DNA of 64,000 nucleotides from NCBI RefSeq assembly GCF_040054535.1, contig NC_090794.1, positions 6,673,001 through 6,737,000 of the forward strand, in the 5' to 3' direction. Position numbers and translations under genes: made by a program. The notes beneath the pieces are model-generated. The model was given only the letters and a program-made list of their open reading frames with translations. It made no database searches and was not told where the DNA came from. The stretch is from Antennarius striatus (taxonomy: Eukaryota > Chordata > Actinopteri > Lophiiformes > Antennariidae). How positions within the stretch are numbered: position 1 is the stretch's first letter; every line of letters begins with the position of its first letter. Shown here in pieces: positions 45,630 to 58,115 of this stretch.

Positions 45630-47940
45630 GTAGTAAAGATTTAAACTATCTGAACTGGACGTTACCAAAGTTTGGCTATGTGTCCAAACTTTTGGCTCGT
45701 ATGTAGAAGTCTCTCTCACCCCGTCTTCCGCTACTTCCTCTGCTATACGCTTCTGAAAGACATCCGGAGTCTGAAGTCTTAATTCACTAAGAGGGAAATT
45801 GGAAAAATATGCAATTGTAAGGCATACTTTTGGCTTCTGAGAGTATTTTGTGTTCCCTTCTTCAACTTGGCCTCTTCCTTCCATAATGTTCTCCCTCTGT
45901 GCGCTGTAAATCGTCTCCGGGATCCATCTGCTTTCTTGCCGTAGAACAGTTAAAGGACTCTTCATTAGACTGACACAAACCAGAGCGAGCATATGAGGGT
46001 GAGAAGGGGCTCCCAGTGAGGGGAGAAGGAAGGGAGAAACAGAGCAGTCTTGGCCCTGGCCCAAGCCACTGACCCTGGGACTGTTGTCGGGGTCACGATG
46101 CAGAACTTGATTTGTACGTACAGAGTGATAGATGGAGGCAGACTGTGGCAGAGGGTCAGCCCAATCCATTTCTTTTTATTCACTTGATGGAGACCTTTGT
46201 GTAGCCTGAACCCATCCATAAATTGGACTAAAAGGCTGTCTGCCTATAGAGCTGCTGCCAAGCATTTCCTCCCGCCATTTGTCTCTTCATCTCTTCTATC
46301 CTTATTTAATTTCTCTCCTTTTTCCCACTATATCCTCTATGCCTCTCCATACCTTTTAGTTGATAAGATATTTTGCAGTCAGGATTTCACTTGTTATTTA
46401 GCATCTTTGCTTTATTTGTCTGTTCTTTGCTCATTTTCTTTATGTTTTATAGTGTTACTTTCTTTTTAGTTTTTAGTCTGGTACTCCTTGTTCATTGTCA
46501 TCCTACAAGTTTACATGTGCCATGAGAATGAAAACTGATGAAAATTGTGTTCATTGCACTGGATTTCATTTTGATAAAGTTAATTGTGTGCACCTGCGTG
46601 CAAAAAGAAGTGCTTTACGTATACTAAATGCCAAGGTTGCAGAGCTACAGCCAAATTTGGCTTGCATTTTCTTGGCAGTGTCTTTCGAGTAGATGGAATG
46701 GAACCAGTATTTAAACAGCATTTTATTAATGCTCATTTTGTTCCGCAGTCCTTATGGACATGGCAGCTGTATAGACAGAGCAGCACTCTGATTGGCTGAT
46801 TGGCTGTTCTCAGTCGAGGGGCTGTGGGTAGTGAGGGATCTGGAGCGCTTGCTGCCTGATTCCTGTGTTTGGGTATATTCACAATGCCACTAACCCCCCA
46901 CTACATGCTTGACATGCACTTTACTGCGTGATGTTGTTTTGCAGAGGCAGGGTGACATTGCTGTTTAGTTCTTTGTTAAAGTGCAACTCCCACCTCTCTC
47001 TATCCTTTATTGAAATGGGTGTTCAGCAGCAACTTTATTGATTACCTTTACAAATTACTTCCTCAATTGATGATCTTGTTGTTTGTGTGACCCACAGTCC
47101 AAAATCAGAGATCATCTCATTAAATTTATGTAGAAGAAAAGAAGACACTATAGTAATGAAGACTTAAGAGATTGTCAAAACAACAGATAATAGTTAATTT
47201 CCAATAAATCAGTTGATCACTTGAACCACTAATTGTATCAAACAAGATGGTCTTGGTCTATTCTAGCATTTATCTGCAGTTCAAGTTTCCTGTGTCAGCT
47301 GCTCATAGCTTCATTAGTGTGAAGTTAATATAAATATGACATGTATATTTTTAAAAGACACACACAAGATGAATAAAATATGGAAGCCGGTGGTAGTGAT
47401 GTCAGTTTCAGGTTGATTTAACCAGTCTTGCTTTCATGAAAAGGCCTTTGTGTGTTCTTAGCTTAAGAGCAGTTAGTTGTTCCAGTAGTATCAAGAGACT
47501 CTAGTCTATTAGGACATGTGGCTGGCAGCCAGACGGCTCCGTCTCTGAGGGCATCAGAGTCCATACATGTACAGAAGGATGCACACAACTTCTTGGCAAG
47601 TCGTACGTCAGCCTGTAGGCCTCCACTCTTGATCATCCTTGGCTTCCAGCAAACACGAGTCCTCTCACAAGATGTCCTCCACTGTCAAGGCCAACTCAAC
47701 ACTCTGTAGCATGTGTGTGTCGAAGAATGCATAATTGTGTAGTTGTCCTTGTGTTCCTGTCCTTGTAGTTTTTGTATGCAAACACATACTCTATGTTCTG
47801 TCAGTTCTATGTGTTACACATTGTCCGTTGTTACACACTTTGTCTGTTTAGACCAGTGTGCGTTTCTGAACAGCTTACAATTTGGCTTTTTTTTTTTTCT
47901 AAAAGAAAAACCAAACAGATCATAACTTACAGGATGTATA
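45630..47940. other. no gene seen
   Basis: Contains a 183-codon open frame on the - strand (46169-45618) with no recognisable family and no splice or context support. Otherwise featureless. Confidence 0.5.
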
Positions 47941-47949
47941 AAATGTAGT

Positions 47950-48110
47950 ATTACCCCTGCCAATGAGGTAATGCTTTTGTTGGCATTGGTTTCCCAGTTA
48001 GCAGGATCACACTAAAAATGTTTCATTGAATTTCATGAAACTGGGTGGGAGGGTTGGGCATGTGATGGGGAAGGATCCAGTAAATTCTGTGAGTGAACCT
48101 AACTGATAGA
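47950..48110 (+). repeat. degenerate copy of a common dispersed repeat
   Basis: Reads acccctgccaatgaggtaat, gttggcattggtttcccagt, tttcattgaatttcatgaaa, then ctgggtgggagg. It follows the layout of a widespread fish repeat whose consensus, from memory, runs 'ccgccaaggaggttatg… atttccatgaaacttggtgg'. The class is uncertain. Confidence 0.5.
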
Positions 48111-50550
48111 GTTTCTTTAAACTTGTTGAAAGAGTGGGGCAAAAATGGAATCAGTCAAATTTCACAGATCCATGATTTATATATGAATTATTATTTTTCT
48201 TTTTTCCAATTCGAAAGAACCCAGAGGTTGTGATTTTAATTACATACATATCTTTCTGAAATTTTAATTTGGAAATTTATTGAATTAAAAGGAACTGGTA
48301 GACCTTGGCTGGATGCTATTCTTGTGTAATATTCATGCTTCTAAATACTAAACTCTACAAAGTGTAATTATTCAACTTAATTAAGTATAATTAGCATTTA
48401 TTGAAAATATAGGCTTGAATTTTGTCTTTAATTGTTTCCCACATTAAACAAACATTTGTGTTCAACACAGTGTATTTTTTAATTAATAAACCAGTGTAAA
48501 ACTCTAATTAGATAAACTACATGTAACACATGATTCTGAAATGATCTCACATTTAATATTTCTGAACTACAGATTTAATTTAAATTGTTTCGATTTATCT
48601 GTAATATCACCCAGTATTGTAATAAATGAAAACTATATATTTCTATCCTTGCTGCGGTCTGCACTGGATCGATGCAAGCTTTAGTCGCTTTTACGTCTCA
48701 TGGCATAACCTGTAGAGCTTATAACACTTCAAGTCTTTTTGATTGACTATTTGCTTGTTAGGTATAAAACCTCAATTAAACACTGAATTATTATATTTGT
48801 CTCCATTTTTCAGCCTGGTGGAGCAGACTCTGCTGCTGTTTGTAATCAGCCATCACTTTTGCCTTGTATCTTGGAAGCAAGACATGGAAACACGCTCGTA
48901 TCGAGGAGCTGTGGTGTTTATTCACGGGCAAACTGTAGTCTGCACTGTACATTTAATGCATTTGGACATCTTCTTTGCCAACCTTTCCTTCTACTTCCAT
49001 CATAATCCGTCTGGTCTGAGCATAACCGCAGGCACTCTTTTGATCAACCACACATCCACTACAACCCACACTCATCTTGTAACACAATCACATGCATCTG
49101 TGTTGATGGAAAAAGAGACCAAGAATACTCACACATGTGAAAGCCGTGTTTATTTGCTCCATTACTGCTAATGCTTTGACATGCAGAGTCTGTGTAGAAA
49201 GTTGGTTCGCTGTCGCCATGACACTGACATGATGGGCGGGGTCAAAACATGGAATAAGATCCTTATTTGAAGGATTTCATAGACGCTGTAGACCAGTGTG
49301 TCCAAAATTGCCAAACTGTGATGGCTGGAATCATTCCATGGGTAACTTGGCCTAACACCTACAATATGGTTGGGGTGATATGAAAGTATTCTCATTATAT
49401 TAGAAGATATTTGTTTATTAATGCGGAACACATAGGGAAATCTCATACTTCAAAATTCAGGAGGGTTACATGTAATCAAAGGCTAATTATTCTGCACAAG
49501 AGCCACAAAGTAGCAGTATAATGTTACTGATGGAGTTTAATCCTACTGACAGATTGTATGTAGAAATACTGTTTGGTCTCCTATGAGTCAGAGTGCAGTT
49601 GGGTCTGGTCTATGTCACTTGTCGGCAATCCTCTGGCAGGTCGGTCCGGAGCTGTGCCATCCCTTCATTTATATAAGCACAGCAGGTTTATGGACCTCTG
49701 GAGAGTCTTTACTGCATCAGTCCTGTTCTTCATTTAGTAGACTGAATTGTGATTAGTGGAAGTTTTTTTTTGTCTGGGGTCATCCTCATACTCATTTATT
49801 TATTGAATAGCAGCATTTCAAGTTAATGCTGTGATTACTTTGGCACAGCATGGAGGGATTCTTTCCATACTTTCAGACAATTAATAGCATGATGATCCGG
49901 AAAACAAGTGGTTTAAATTTATGTGTGTTCCTTCCCCATAGAATTCAATTGCATTGCTGTTATCTGTTTTAAGGTTCTCACTGCACCGTTTAAATATCAT
50001 TTCTTTTCATTTGAAAAACTTAAAGCTGGAAATATACAACTCAGGTCTGTAGTTTAAATTTAATGTCCATCCTTGAAGGACATTATTGAAATAATTATTC
50101 TCACCCCTGCAATGACATACATGAGTTCTGTTCATTATCTGAGCCTCACCTCAACTTAAATTCAGCTTTACAATAAAGATTGACACTTTCTGACTGATGC
50201 ATCATTATAGACATGCTATATGATCATTAATCATAGTTATTCTGTTAAGTGTTATAACACCTGCCTGAAAACTCCATAAATGCATATTGCCAAGATCATT
50301 GGATATTAATAAGTATTAAAAAAATGGCTCTTTCTCTCCCATTCACTGATTTATTTATTTATTTCAAAGACTGAAGAGATCTTTTTTGAAACATTTTTTT
50401 AAAGTTAAAGAAGGAGATCTTTTTAAAATCTACTTTAAAATTCAGACTTTAAAAATCATACTTCCACATAGGAAGTAATTCTATGTATCCACTGCAATTG
50501 TTTGTTTCTACTCCTGCATGTGTCATTCTAAATAATTACAATAATTATTC
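48111..50550. other. no gene seen
   Basis: AT-rich. A 142-codon + strand frame at 48743-49171 lacks recognisable homology. No mobile element was recognised. Confidence 0.5.
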
Positions 50551-50552
50551 TT

Positions 50553-50553
<1 letters not shown>

Positions 50554-50589
<36 letters not shown>
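50554..50589 (+). repeat. (AAT)n trinucleotide microsatellite
   Basis: About 12 AAT units directly before dispersed repeat copy 2. Confidence 0.9.
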
Positions 50590-50590
<1 letters not shown>

Positions 50591-50978
50591 TAGAACCAAG
50601 GCAGTCACAGATTGCAGTATCCCGCAACACTACTTTCACAGATCAAAGCACGATCATTGATCTATGGTCTTACTCACACTGGCCTTCTCCCCTTTCTTTC
50701 TATCTTATTCGGTTCCTGAGTGTACAAAAGTTTAAATTTGACCCTGACCTAGTTTTCTCAAGGTCAAGGTCATCTTCCCATTTTTCATCCCCTTTGCCGC
50801 CTGAGTAATGTGCTTTTTGTTTCATCTTTCTATCTGCAACAGTTGCAAAGATTCAGTATTTGGTGGACTAACAGACTGACAAACGGATAGATGAATGGAC
50901 GGACGGACGGATGAATGAACACCAACACCACACCAACACTTACAATCACAATACATCGACGCTTTGAAGCGGGATGTA
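50589..50978 (+). repeat. dispersed repeat, copy 2 (about 390 bp), flanked by (AAT)n
   Basis: Contains accaaggcagtcacaga, tttggtggactaac, acggacggacgga, acaatcacaatacatcg and ctttgaagcgggatgt in the same order as the inverted copy at 10,590-10,735. Copy 2 has about 240 bp of extra middle sequence. (AAT)n-type repeats lie on both sides, so the AAT tracts may belong to the element ends. Confidence 0.75.
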
Positions 50979-51032
50979 ATAATAATAACAATAATAATGA
51001 TGATGATGATAATGATAATAATCATAATAATA
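50977..51032 (+). repeat. (AAT)n/(GAT)n microsatellite
   Basis: Mixed aat, aac and gat triplets that follow dispersed repeat copy 2. Confidence 0.85.
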
Positions 51033-51828
51033 CACTGAAATTATTTTTTCTAAAACTGTTATTGTTCAGTGGCAAACTTTACAACCCCTCCTCTTTGAGT
51101 GTGTAATCTTTCCAGAAGCGTAGTGGCCTGAGAGAATAAGAGCTCATTATTGCAGACCTGCTGTCATACCCCCGTCTCCTCATACGCCTCCTTCACACTC
51201 TTTCCTCCTTCCATCCTCTCTTGTTAGTGAAACAGAGCTGTCTTTGTTTTTATAATATTCACTTGTGCTTAAGTCACATTTCCAAAGCTAGAAGGTCACA
51301 ACAACTTCCCCTTCGGGGTTTGATTTAAGTGCCACTTAAGCCACTACTGTAGCTAATCAGAAGGATTTATGGAGTGCATCACCAAGAGGCCAGAGGACCA
51401 AGGAATGTTTGCGGCACCCTCCTGCAGGTGTGACAGAACTTTGTTTCTTTCGTCCTGTCCCTCCTTCCTCTGGTCTACTATAGTTGCTGATGGAAGGCAG
51501 CTGGAAGACCTTGTTTGTTCTCCTCTTGTTAGGTTAAAAGGGGTTTCTGTTGGTGGAACATAATGCTGGCTGCACCCTCCTGTCACTGGGCACTCCCCCA
51601 GTCTGGAAAGTCCTTCACGGAAAGCTCTCATAATTACATTGATCTTGAGGGTGCCTTTTATGACCTGCTGACGCATTCAGTCACATTTCAGCATGGCCCT
51701 TGTTAAGAGCTTTTGTGTTTTGCATATTCAAGTTCATGTCCAACCATTAGTACTTCTCATGTTTCTGGTAATTGGGAGTTTTCACATGGCCCTAATGGAG
51801 AGGGGTAAAAAATGAAGAACATGGTGAT
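51033..51828. other. no gene seen
   Basis: No supported exon or repeat. Confidence 0.5.
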
Positions 51829-51860
51829 GGGGGGGGGGGGGGGGGGGTTGGGGGGTTGGA
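51829..51860 (+). repeat. G-run, potential G-quadruplex
   Basis: Nineteen consecutive G, then TT, six G, TT and GG. It can satisfy a four-tract quadruplex pattern in many registers. Confidence 0.85.
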
Positions 51861-54800
51861 GGAAGGGAACATAATGGGGAGGGAGCTACATACATGTAGA
51901 GAGAATGTCAGAAACTCCAGAGTCATGCATGACGAGATCCAGATGTTGTAACCTCCAACATACACGTCTATGGTACAAGACTGAGACACAGATTGGATTG
52001 CATCAGAGGGATTACAGAACTCCTTGGACTTGTGTTCGTGCCATTGTTCATGGTGCTGCTGTCTCCAGGTGAAATACAGGAAGTCATTATTAAACGCTGC
52101 CTTGTCTTAGGAAATGTATCTGTTTCCAAACATCATTCTCTCTTCCCGCCCTCTTTGAATTTCTGCCAAATAACTTGTTTTGTTTGTTTTGAGTGGACTT
52201 GAACTACCTATGTTAATGTGATCTGACAGCACACTTAGAGGATCGCTTCACCCCATTCCAAATGTAAAAGACCTTATTTGGAAATGAACAAGTGACAAAT
52301 ATACATGTTGGGTCTTATTTTGAGAGTCTAACTTTGGCTGCTTTCTGCGTTTGTCCTTAAAGGGAGCCTCAAAGAAGGCACAATCATTCGTGACACAATT
52401 GTGCCAATCCAGGAGGGATTAGTACCAAGATGGATGATTAGGTCAAATCAAAGTCTGTTTAGGCTTATCTCTTGCTAACCTTCACCATTGTGTTTTTTTC
52501 TTGCTGGTCTATGTCCTATTTCCCATCCTCCCCTTCCCTGAGTGACCCTTGGAATGAGAGGTCAACACTTTGTTCCAGCAGAATGACCTTTGTTAATTAG
52601 AAGGCAGGTTAGTGAGCGACCTGGAAACGCTTTGTCCGCCTCTCCTGGGAACACAAACAGTGGTGTTACGAAGACACACAGGAACAGCTGCATGGGTGCA
52701 CCGACAGTCATTTGTCACTTAACTGGAAACAAATCACAGAAATAAATCAAGGACAAGTCCCCTTGACTGACTGTCCTCAGGTGTCAGGACGCCACCTTTC
52801 TGTAGATTCTATATGGCCTTTGAGAAATTATTCTCTGAAATCTGAGATTTAATGTCAGCTTTGCAATTAGTTTCACTGTCAATCATTTATTAATTGATAT
52901 CCAGTGAGACTTTTTCTTGTGACTTTGGTCATTTCTCCATTTTCTATGACCTTCGGGGCAAACCTACTGCCTAATTTCCAAGGAGTGATCTTTGTAATCG
53001 CTGAAATGCTGCATAAACCCTCTTTTCTTATCTGGGCAAGATGTTTTAGCAGCTCTAGGGTGAGTGATCTAGCCATAGAACAATGAGATGACAGGTGTGG
53101 ATGTGGGTGGATGTGCCCTTGCCTGTGCATGTGGGTATTCATCTGTGTTTTTTACCAGGAACACTTCTGACAACACACTCCAGAACTCTGTGTAGACAGG
53201 TTCAGTCAGGAGGTTTTTTTTCTTTCTTTTTTACAGTTTGTAATGGGATTAAAATCGTTGGCTGACGTGATTCAAAAGTTCATTTATCCCTTTTAACCTT
53301 ATTAACCTTCTCCTGTTGTTACTTAATTTGTTAAGTCTATATTACCATGACTCCTTTTGGTCTTGCTGTTCCCTTTTGCGACTCTCTCTCCATTACGCTG
53401 CTGCTTTCATCACTGCAGATCTCCCATGTTGATATTCCTATGCCATCTAATACTGTGACTTCTTTTTTTTTTTTTTTAACCTTTCAGAAACTGACTGATC
53501 CTTTATGAGCTCCTGTGTGACTCTCAAAAGCAATTTAAATATCTGGCATTAAATCATACAGCAGAAGAAAATGCAGGTCAAGGGGAATGGGAGATGCTTC
53601 CTGGCTGGTATCCATAAAGTATAAAGATTGCTAATCTGTTTACGCATCTTATTTTATATTCTTTTTCTCCCCTAGACTTTTCAGTGTGTAAGAGAAAGTC
53701 CTTTTAGAAGTACACATGTTTTACTGGCTTATAAATTCATGACATACTATTGACCTGCCAGTGGAAAACATTGGGATGGGCCAAAGAGAAAAGAGAGTCA
53801 AAGCAGAAATGGCAAAACAGCACAATAACTCTTGGCATTGATCCCTTATTGAACAAGCAAAGTTTTCTCAAGGCTGCTTGAGTTCTAGTTGATCCCATAG
53901 GAGAGAAGGCATGTTTTGGCTTTAGACGCTTTTCATTTTCTACTTGAGAGCGGCACAGTTATGAAGCTACTTTGATCCCTTACAATTGGGAGCGACTTCC
54001 ATGTATGCAGAGTGAGACGGTAAGCTCTGTGGAATTCTATGGCCATAAAATAATCTTTGAAAATAGTAAAGGAGAAGAGATTAAGGCATGTTCAAAGATA
54101 GTGGTGTCCTCTCTCTTCAGATGATTTTCCTCTTGATAGCCAATGATTAGTCGCCGCTCGTCATTCAGACAAAACAAGTGATGATTGAGGCTTTTATTGA
54201 TGTTGGGTCTGATGTGGTCATATGAAAATATAGCGTCAGCAGTGTTCTCATTTCTGAAGGTTTCATTCCATTACATGTTTGCCACGTACAATGTATGGAT
54301 GGTCTTGAAATAGTGTGTATAGGTGTGAAAGCCCTTGACACAGGAATGCCCGTGTCTAACATTTGCGCCAGAGGCGCAGGAAAAGGCCGGACTCCAGAGT
54401 CGTCTTGTGTCTGGAGATGGCTCTCGCTTGGAGGAAATGAGTCTATGTTGCACAGGCATTGCTCAAATTCCTCCCCTTGTGTCATCGCAGCTAAAGCAAA
54501 TAGCAGCTTAAGGGAAAGGATTCGGCCGCTAAATCAACAGATTGTGTCTTCACGGGCTCAAAGGGAGCATTTTCAAATTCTGAAAAGGTAGGAATTTGGA
54601 GTTTAGTACTTTCTTTTCCCTCCATAAGCCTATTATTGTGAGATCAATGACATGAGTCCCCCCCCCCCTTCCTATCAAGAAGCCTGTTCAGTGTAGTCGT
54701 GCTGTTATTAAAGTTTTATGTCTCTGCCTCAGATGTGCTTTATCAAAAAAGAGAATTCTGCTTCTGAAACCCAAGAATCTGATTGACTTTTTTGGAAATG

Positions 54801-57800
54801 AGAACAGACTGTGACCCGAGCCATTGGTTTAATTGGTGCATGCATGCTTGACCCAGGCCTATCAGGGGCTTGGGGTAGATGGGAAATATCCCTGATATGG
54901 TTTTGTGAGAATTAATTGGGGTCAGTTGGAGACTGAATCAGTATGGAGGCGTTATTCTTTCCTCTCCATCAAACTTAAATATGAATTCTCCCAAGCAAGA
55001 AGTTAGAAAAGATGATCTTTTGATATTTCTTGTCTCACCTAGCATCTTACTATTCATACCTATACAGTATATACTGTACTTAGAATGTGAAGAGTTCCTT
55101 TTTTGCTGCCCATCATTACAAGCACCACTTCCATCAAATCTACTCTAGCCAACATGCTGATGTTTTCTTTCCTGTAAGAAACCGTTATTTATTTTAAAAT
55201 GAAACTCCCATAACTGTCTTGGATGACTGGGATGTTTTCCTTGCGGTTGACTGGAGGGCTATGAAACTTTTTTTTTTTTTGTAAAGTTTGCTCTTGAGTG
55301 TATTATTTTCTTTTACATTAGTGTATCTGCGTCAGTGAAGTAAAACCAGCGTTATTTCCTTGTAATACAGACCACATGGGACACATTGTAAATGCTTAAT
55401 ATGCATGGAAAACCATTTCATATCAGAGTCAGGGGGAAAAGTGCAGGGAACATGTTCTTGATTAAATGGTAATTTTATTACCAGTTTGCACTGCATTTCT
55501 CTTGTATGCTGAGGATTTGAGCATTTGGATAGGAAGCGCTCAGTAGTGTGTTGTATCTTTGTCTAGTTTGAATAATTTAGTTGTCTGCACAGGAGACTGG
55601 GAATGGTTGTTACCCTTAAAAGTTCCTTCTCTCATCATATGTCCATATTTCAACTTCTTCTGGTCCGGCCACTTCCGTCTCGCCCCAATCGACACACACC
55701 TTGGTAATTGGTGATGTGGACCATATGTTGAAGTTGAATGGCCTTCTGTTCTGTAGCACCATTAGACATGATTAAGGATATATTATAACCCTGTTTTTAG
55801 CCTACCTGAACATATCTTGCATCACAAACAGGGGTTTATAATCCCCAAACAATTACCTATAGCTTCTCATTGGATTACAAAATATGTCTCTCTATTCTGT
55901 TGAAGTGTTGCTCTGTCAAGGGTGTAGCCTACATTATTACGGGACTTCTTGAAACATGATTTCCGACTGAGGGGATCCGGAAGTATGCTGACCTTTCAGC
56001 AGTAGGTTCAGTGATGACAGTTGAAGGGTAGAGTAAAGGCACTTGTAAGTTTAGTCCATATTTCTGTGTTTAAGGATGGGTTTTCCTGATCTCTTAATCA
56101 TGTGCATTGTAGCCACAAGGACAAACAGATTCAGTTGCAAGCGCCAGAGCCGTGACACTCAATTTTTTTTCTGATTTATTAGGCTAAGATTTAAAATGTG
56201 GTGGAAATCAGTGGGAAGACACTTATACTGTCAGTGTTCAAAATCTAAACTTCTTTGTTAAATGTTGAGAAAGATTTCTTGTTTTGACATTTGATACCGC
56301 TAACAAAATAAACTGATTAGCTACTAGTCTAAACTTTTCCAAGATTTTTGTTTGCATTCACAGCCAACCACTTGTACTAACATAAACTCTCTGAGGCAGT
56401 TTGAGTGGCTGGAGTCAGGTTGAATGAGAATAAAACTGAATTCTTTCCATATCTATTAATGATCAAGGAGCTGCAGCAATTATAAGGCCCACTGGCTGAC
56501 AATTGAATGTTCTGCACCAGGGACAGTTTCTGGGAGCACTTTCTGAACGTATTCTCAGTTTGTCTTCCGATTTTCCAAAGTAAAACAGTTTGTCCTCCAT
56601 TGCTTTTCCAGAGTTGTTTCTGAAAGTGGAAAGTTTTGAAATGATTATTTCAAAATTGTTTTCATGGAAAATTATCAATTATTTATTTTTCAAGGTCAAA
56701 AATGTCATACAGATCCTGCCCTAAGATTCAGATGTACCGGTATCTATTTCCTGTTGTGGACTAACTCAATAGTGGTAGGTCACGATGAGGGGGCAAACCA
56801 CCCCTGCAAGTAAAAGGTAGGAGATTACTGCTATGCAGCAATACAGAAGTCAGTATACTTTAATCAGCCTGCCTTTATTACATGCAATAACTTTTAATAA
56901 ATAAGACATCCAGGAGAGAGGAAGTATAGCTGCTCTCCCTGAACGTTCTCCTTCCATGCTTCTATGTGGCAAGTCCAGACAAGCCTCTGGTAAAAGGTGA
57001 GGATATTTTTTCTTCACCTGGTTCCAACTGGGTCACAGTGCATGTCCTGCATCACATTTAGGGGCAGGCACTGTTGAGTCGGGCAATTCCTTTGCCAAAC
57101 ACACTGCTGGTAGCGCGGTAGACAATGAAAACCTGCATTGTTCAAATTATTCAGGACTTACTTGCAAGAAATATCTTCACACAAATGCATTTGCAAAATT
57201 GATTTTTATCAAGTTTCATTAATTGCATACATGTACTTAAAGAGGTGTAGCCCCTGAATAATTAGAATTATGATGAATTACAAATATGTACATGAAAGAT
57301 GCAATATGATTTCAACAATATCTTAGTTTTTCAAAACAAAATACTTCAACATCAGTTTTTTTCAATTATTGTGCAGCCATTCCTTTTAATGACTGTGTGT
57401 TTGAGATATTTTGATGGTCTTTATGAAGTGTGAATTGACTGTGATCTTATGCTAACAACATGCTTGTTAAATGATCACAAAGTGTGTTTTAGGTGTGTGA
57501 TGTGTACACCTAGAAAACCGGCGTCAACTGAGTTGGGTGAACTGGAACCCTTTGTCCTTTCACATGACTTGATGTTGAAGTATAAATCTAAACTTAAGCT
57601 GCATTTAAGACTTGAATTCCCAGGTAGTCACCAGCATACACATACCTAGACACGCACGCAAACACACACACAAACACACATTTTTCACCCACACTCACTC
57701 AAACCGTCATTGTGGTCCTCTCTGCTCTGACCTGCTTATAGACTTTCAGAAGGTTGGAGTAGGATGCCAAACTGTCCTTCCTCCTCATTCCTTCCCATTG

Positions 57801-57829
57801 CTGCCTCATCACGTTAAAACACAGCAGTA
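51861..57829. other. no gene seen (6 kb)
   Basis: Unique, AT-rich sequence with homopolymer T runs and a C-run at 54,660. Open frames such as 54165-54485 on the - strand have no homology I recognise. It may hold conserved non-coding elements; alignment would be needed. Confidence 0.5.
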
Positions 57830-57863
57830 TGTGCGTGTGTCTGTGTGTGTGTGTGTGTGTGTG

Positions 57864-57958
<95 letters not shown>
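57830..57958 (+). repeat. long (TG)n microsatellite
   Basis: About 129 bp of TG units with a few single-base interruptions (gttg, gtttg, gcg, ctg). Confidence 0.95.
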
Positions 57959-58091
57959 ACTCATGAAATAGCTGTATTCAGTTTCGAGTGTATGTTTGTG
58001 GCTTTGTTTCTAGTTTGTACACCTTTTCATCTGTAGAAGCTTGACGACATAACGTGTGTGTCGGAATTAATTTATAACTGTATATGATCAT

Positions 58092-58115
58092 TGTGTGTGT
58101 GTGTGTGTGTGTGTG
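58092..58115 (+). repeat. (TG)n microsatellite
   Basis: Twelve perfect TG units, 130 bp after the larger tract. Confidence 0.9.

Noticed and set aside
45618..46169. 183-codon - strand open frame as a gene
   Set aside because: No family recognised, no splice or promoter context, and it overlaps a retroelement tail. Likely chance.
48743..49171. 142-codon + strand open frame as a gene
   Set aside because: No domain, a low-complexity His/Thr segment from ca-rich DNA, and no exon boundaries. Likely chance.
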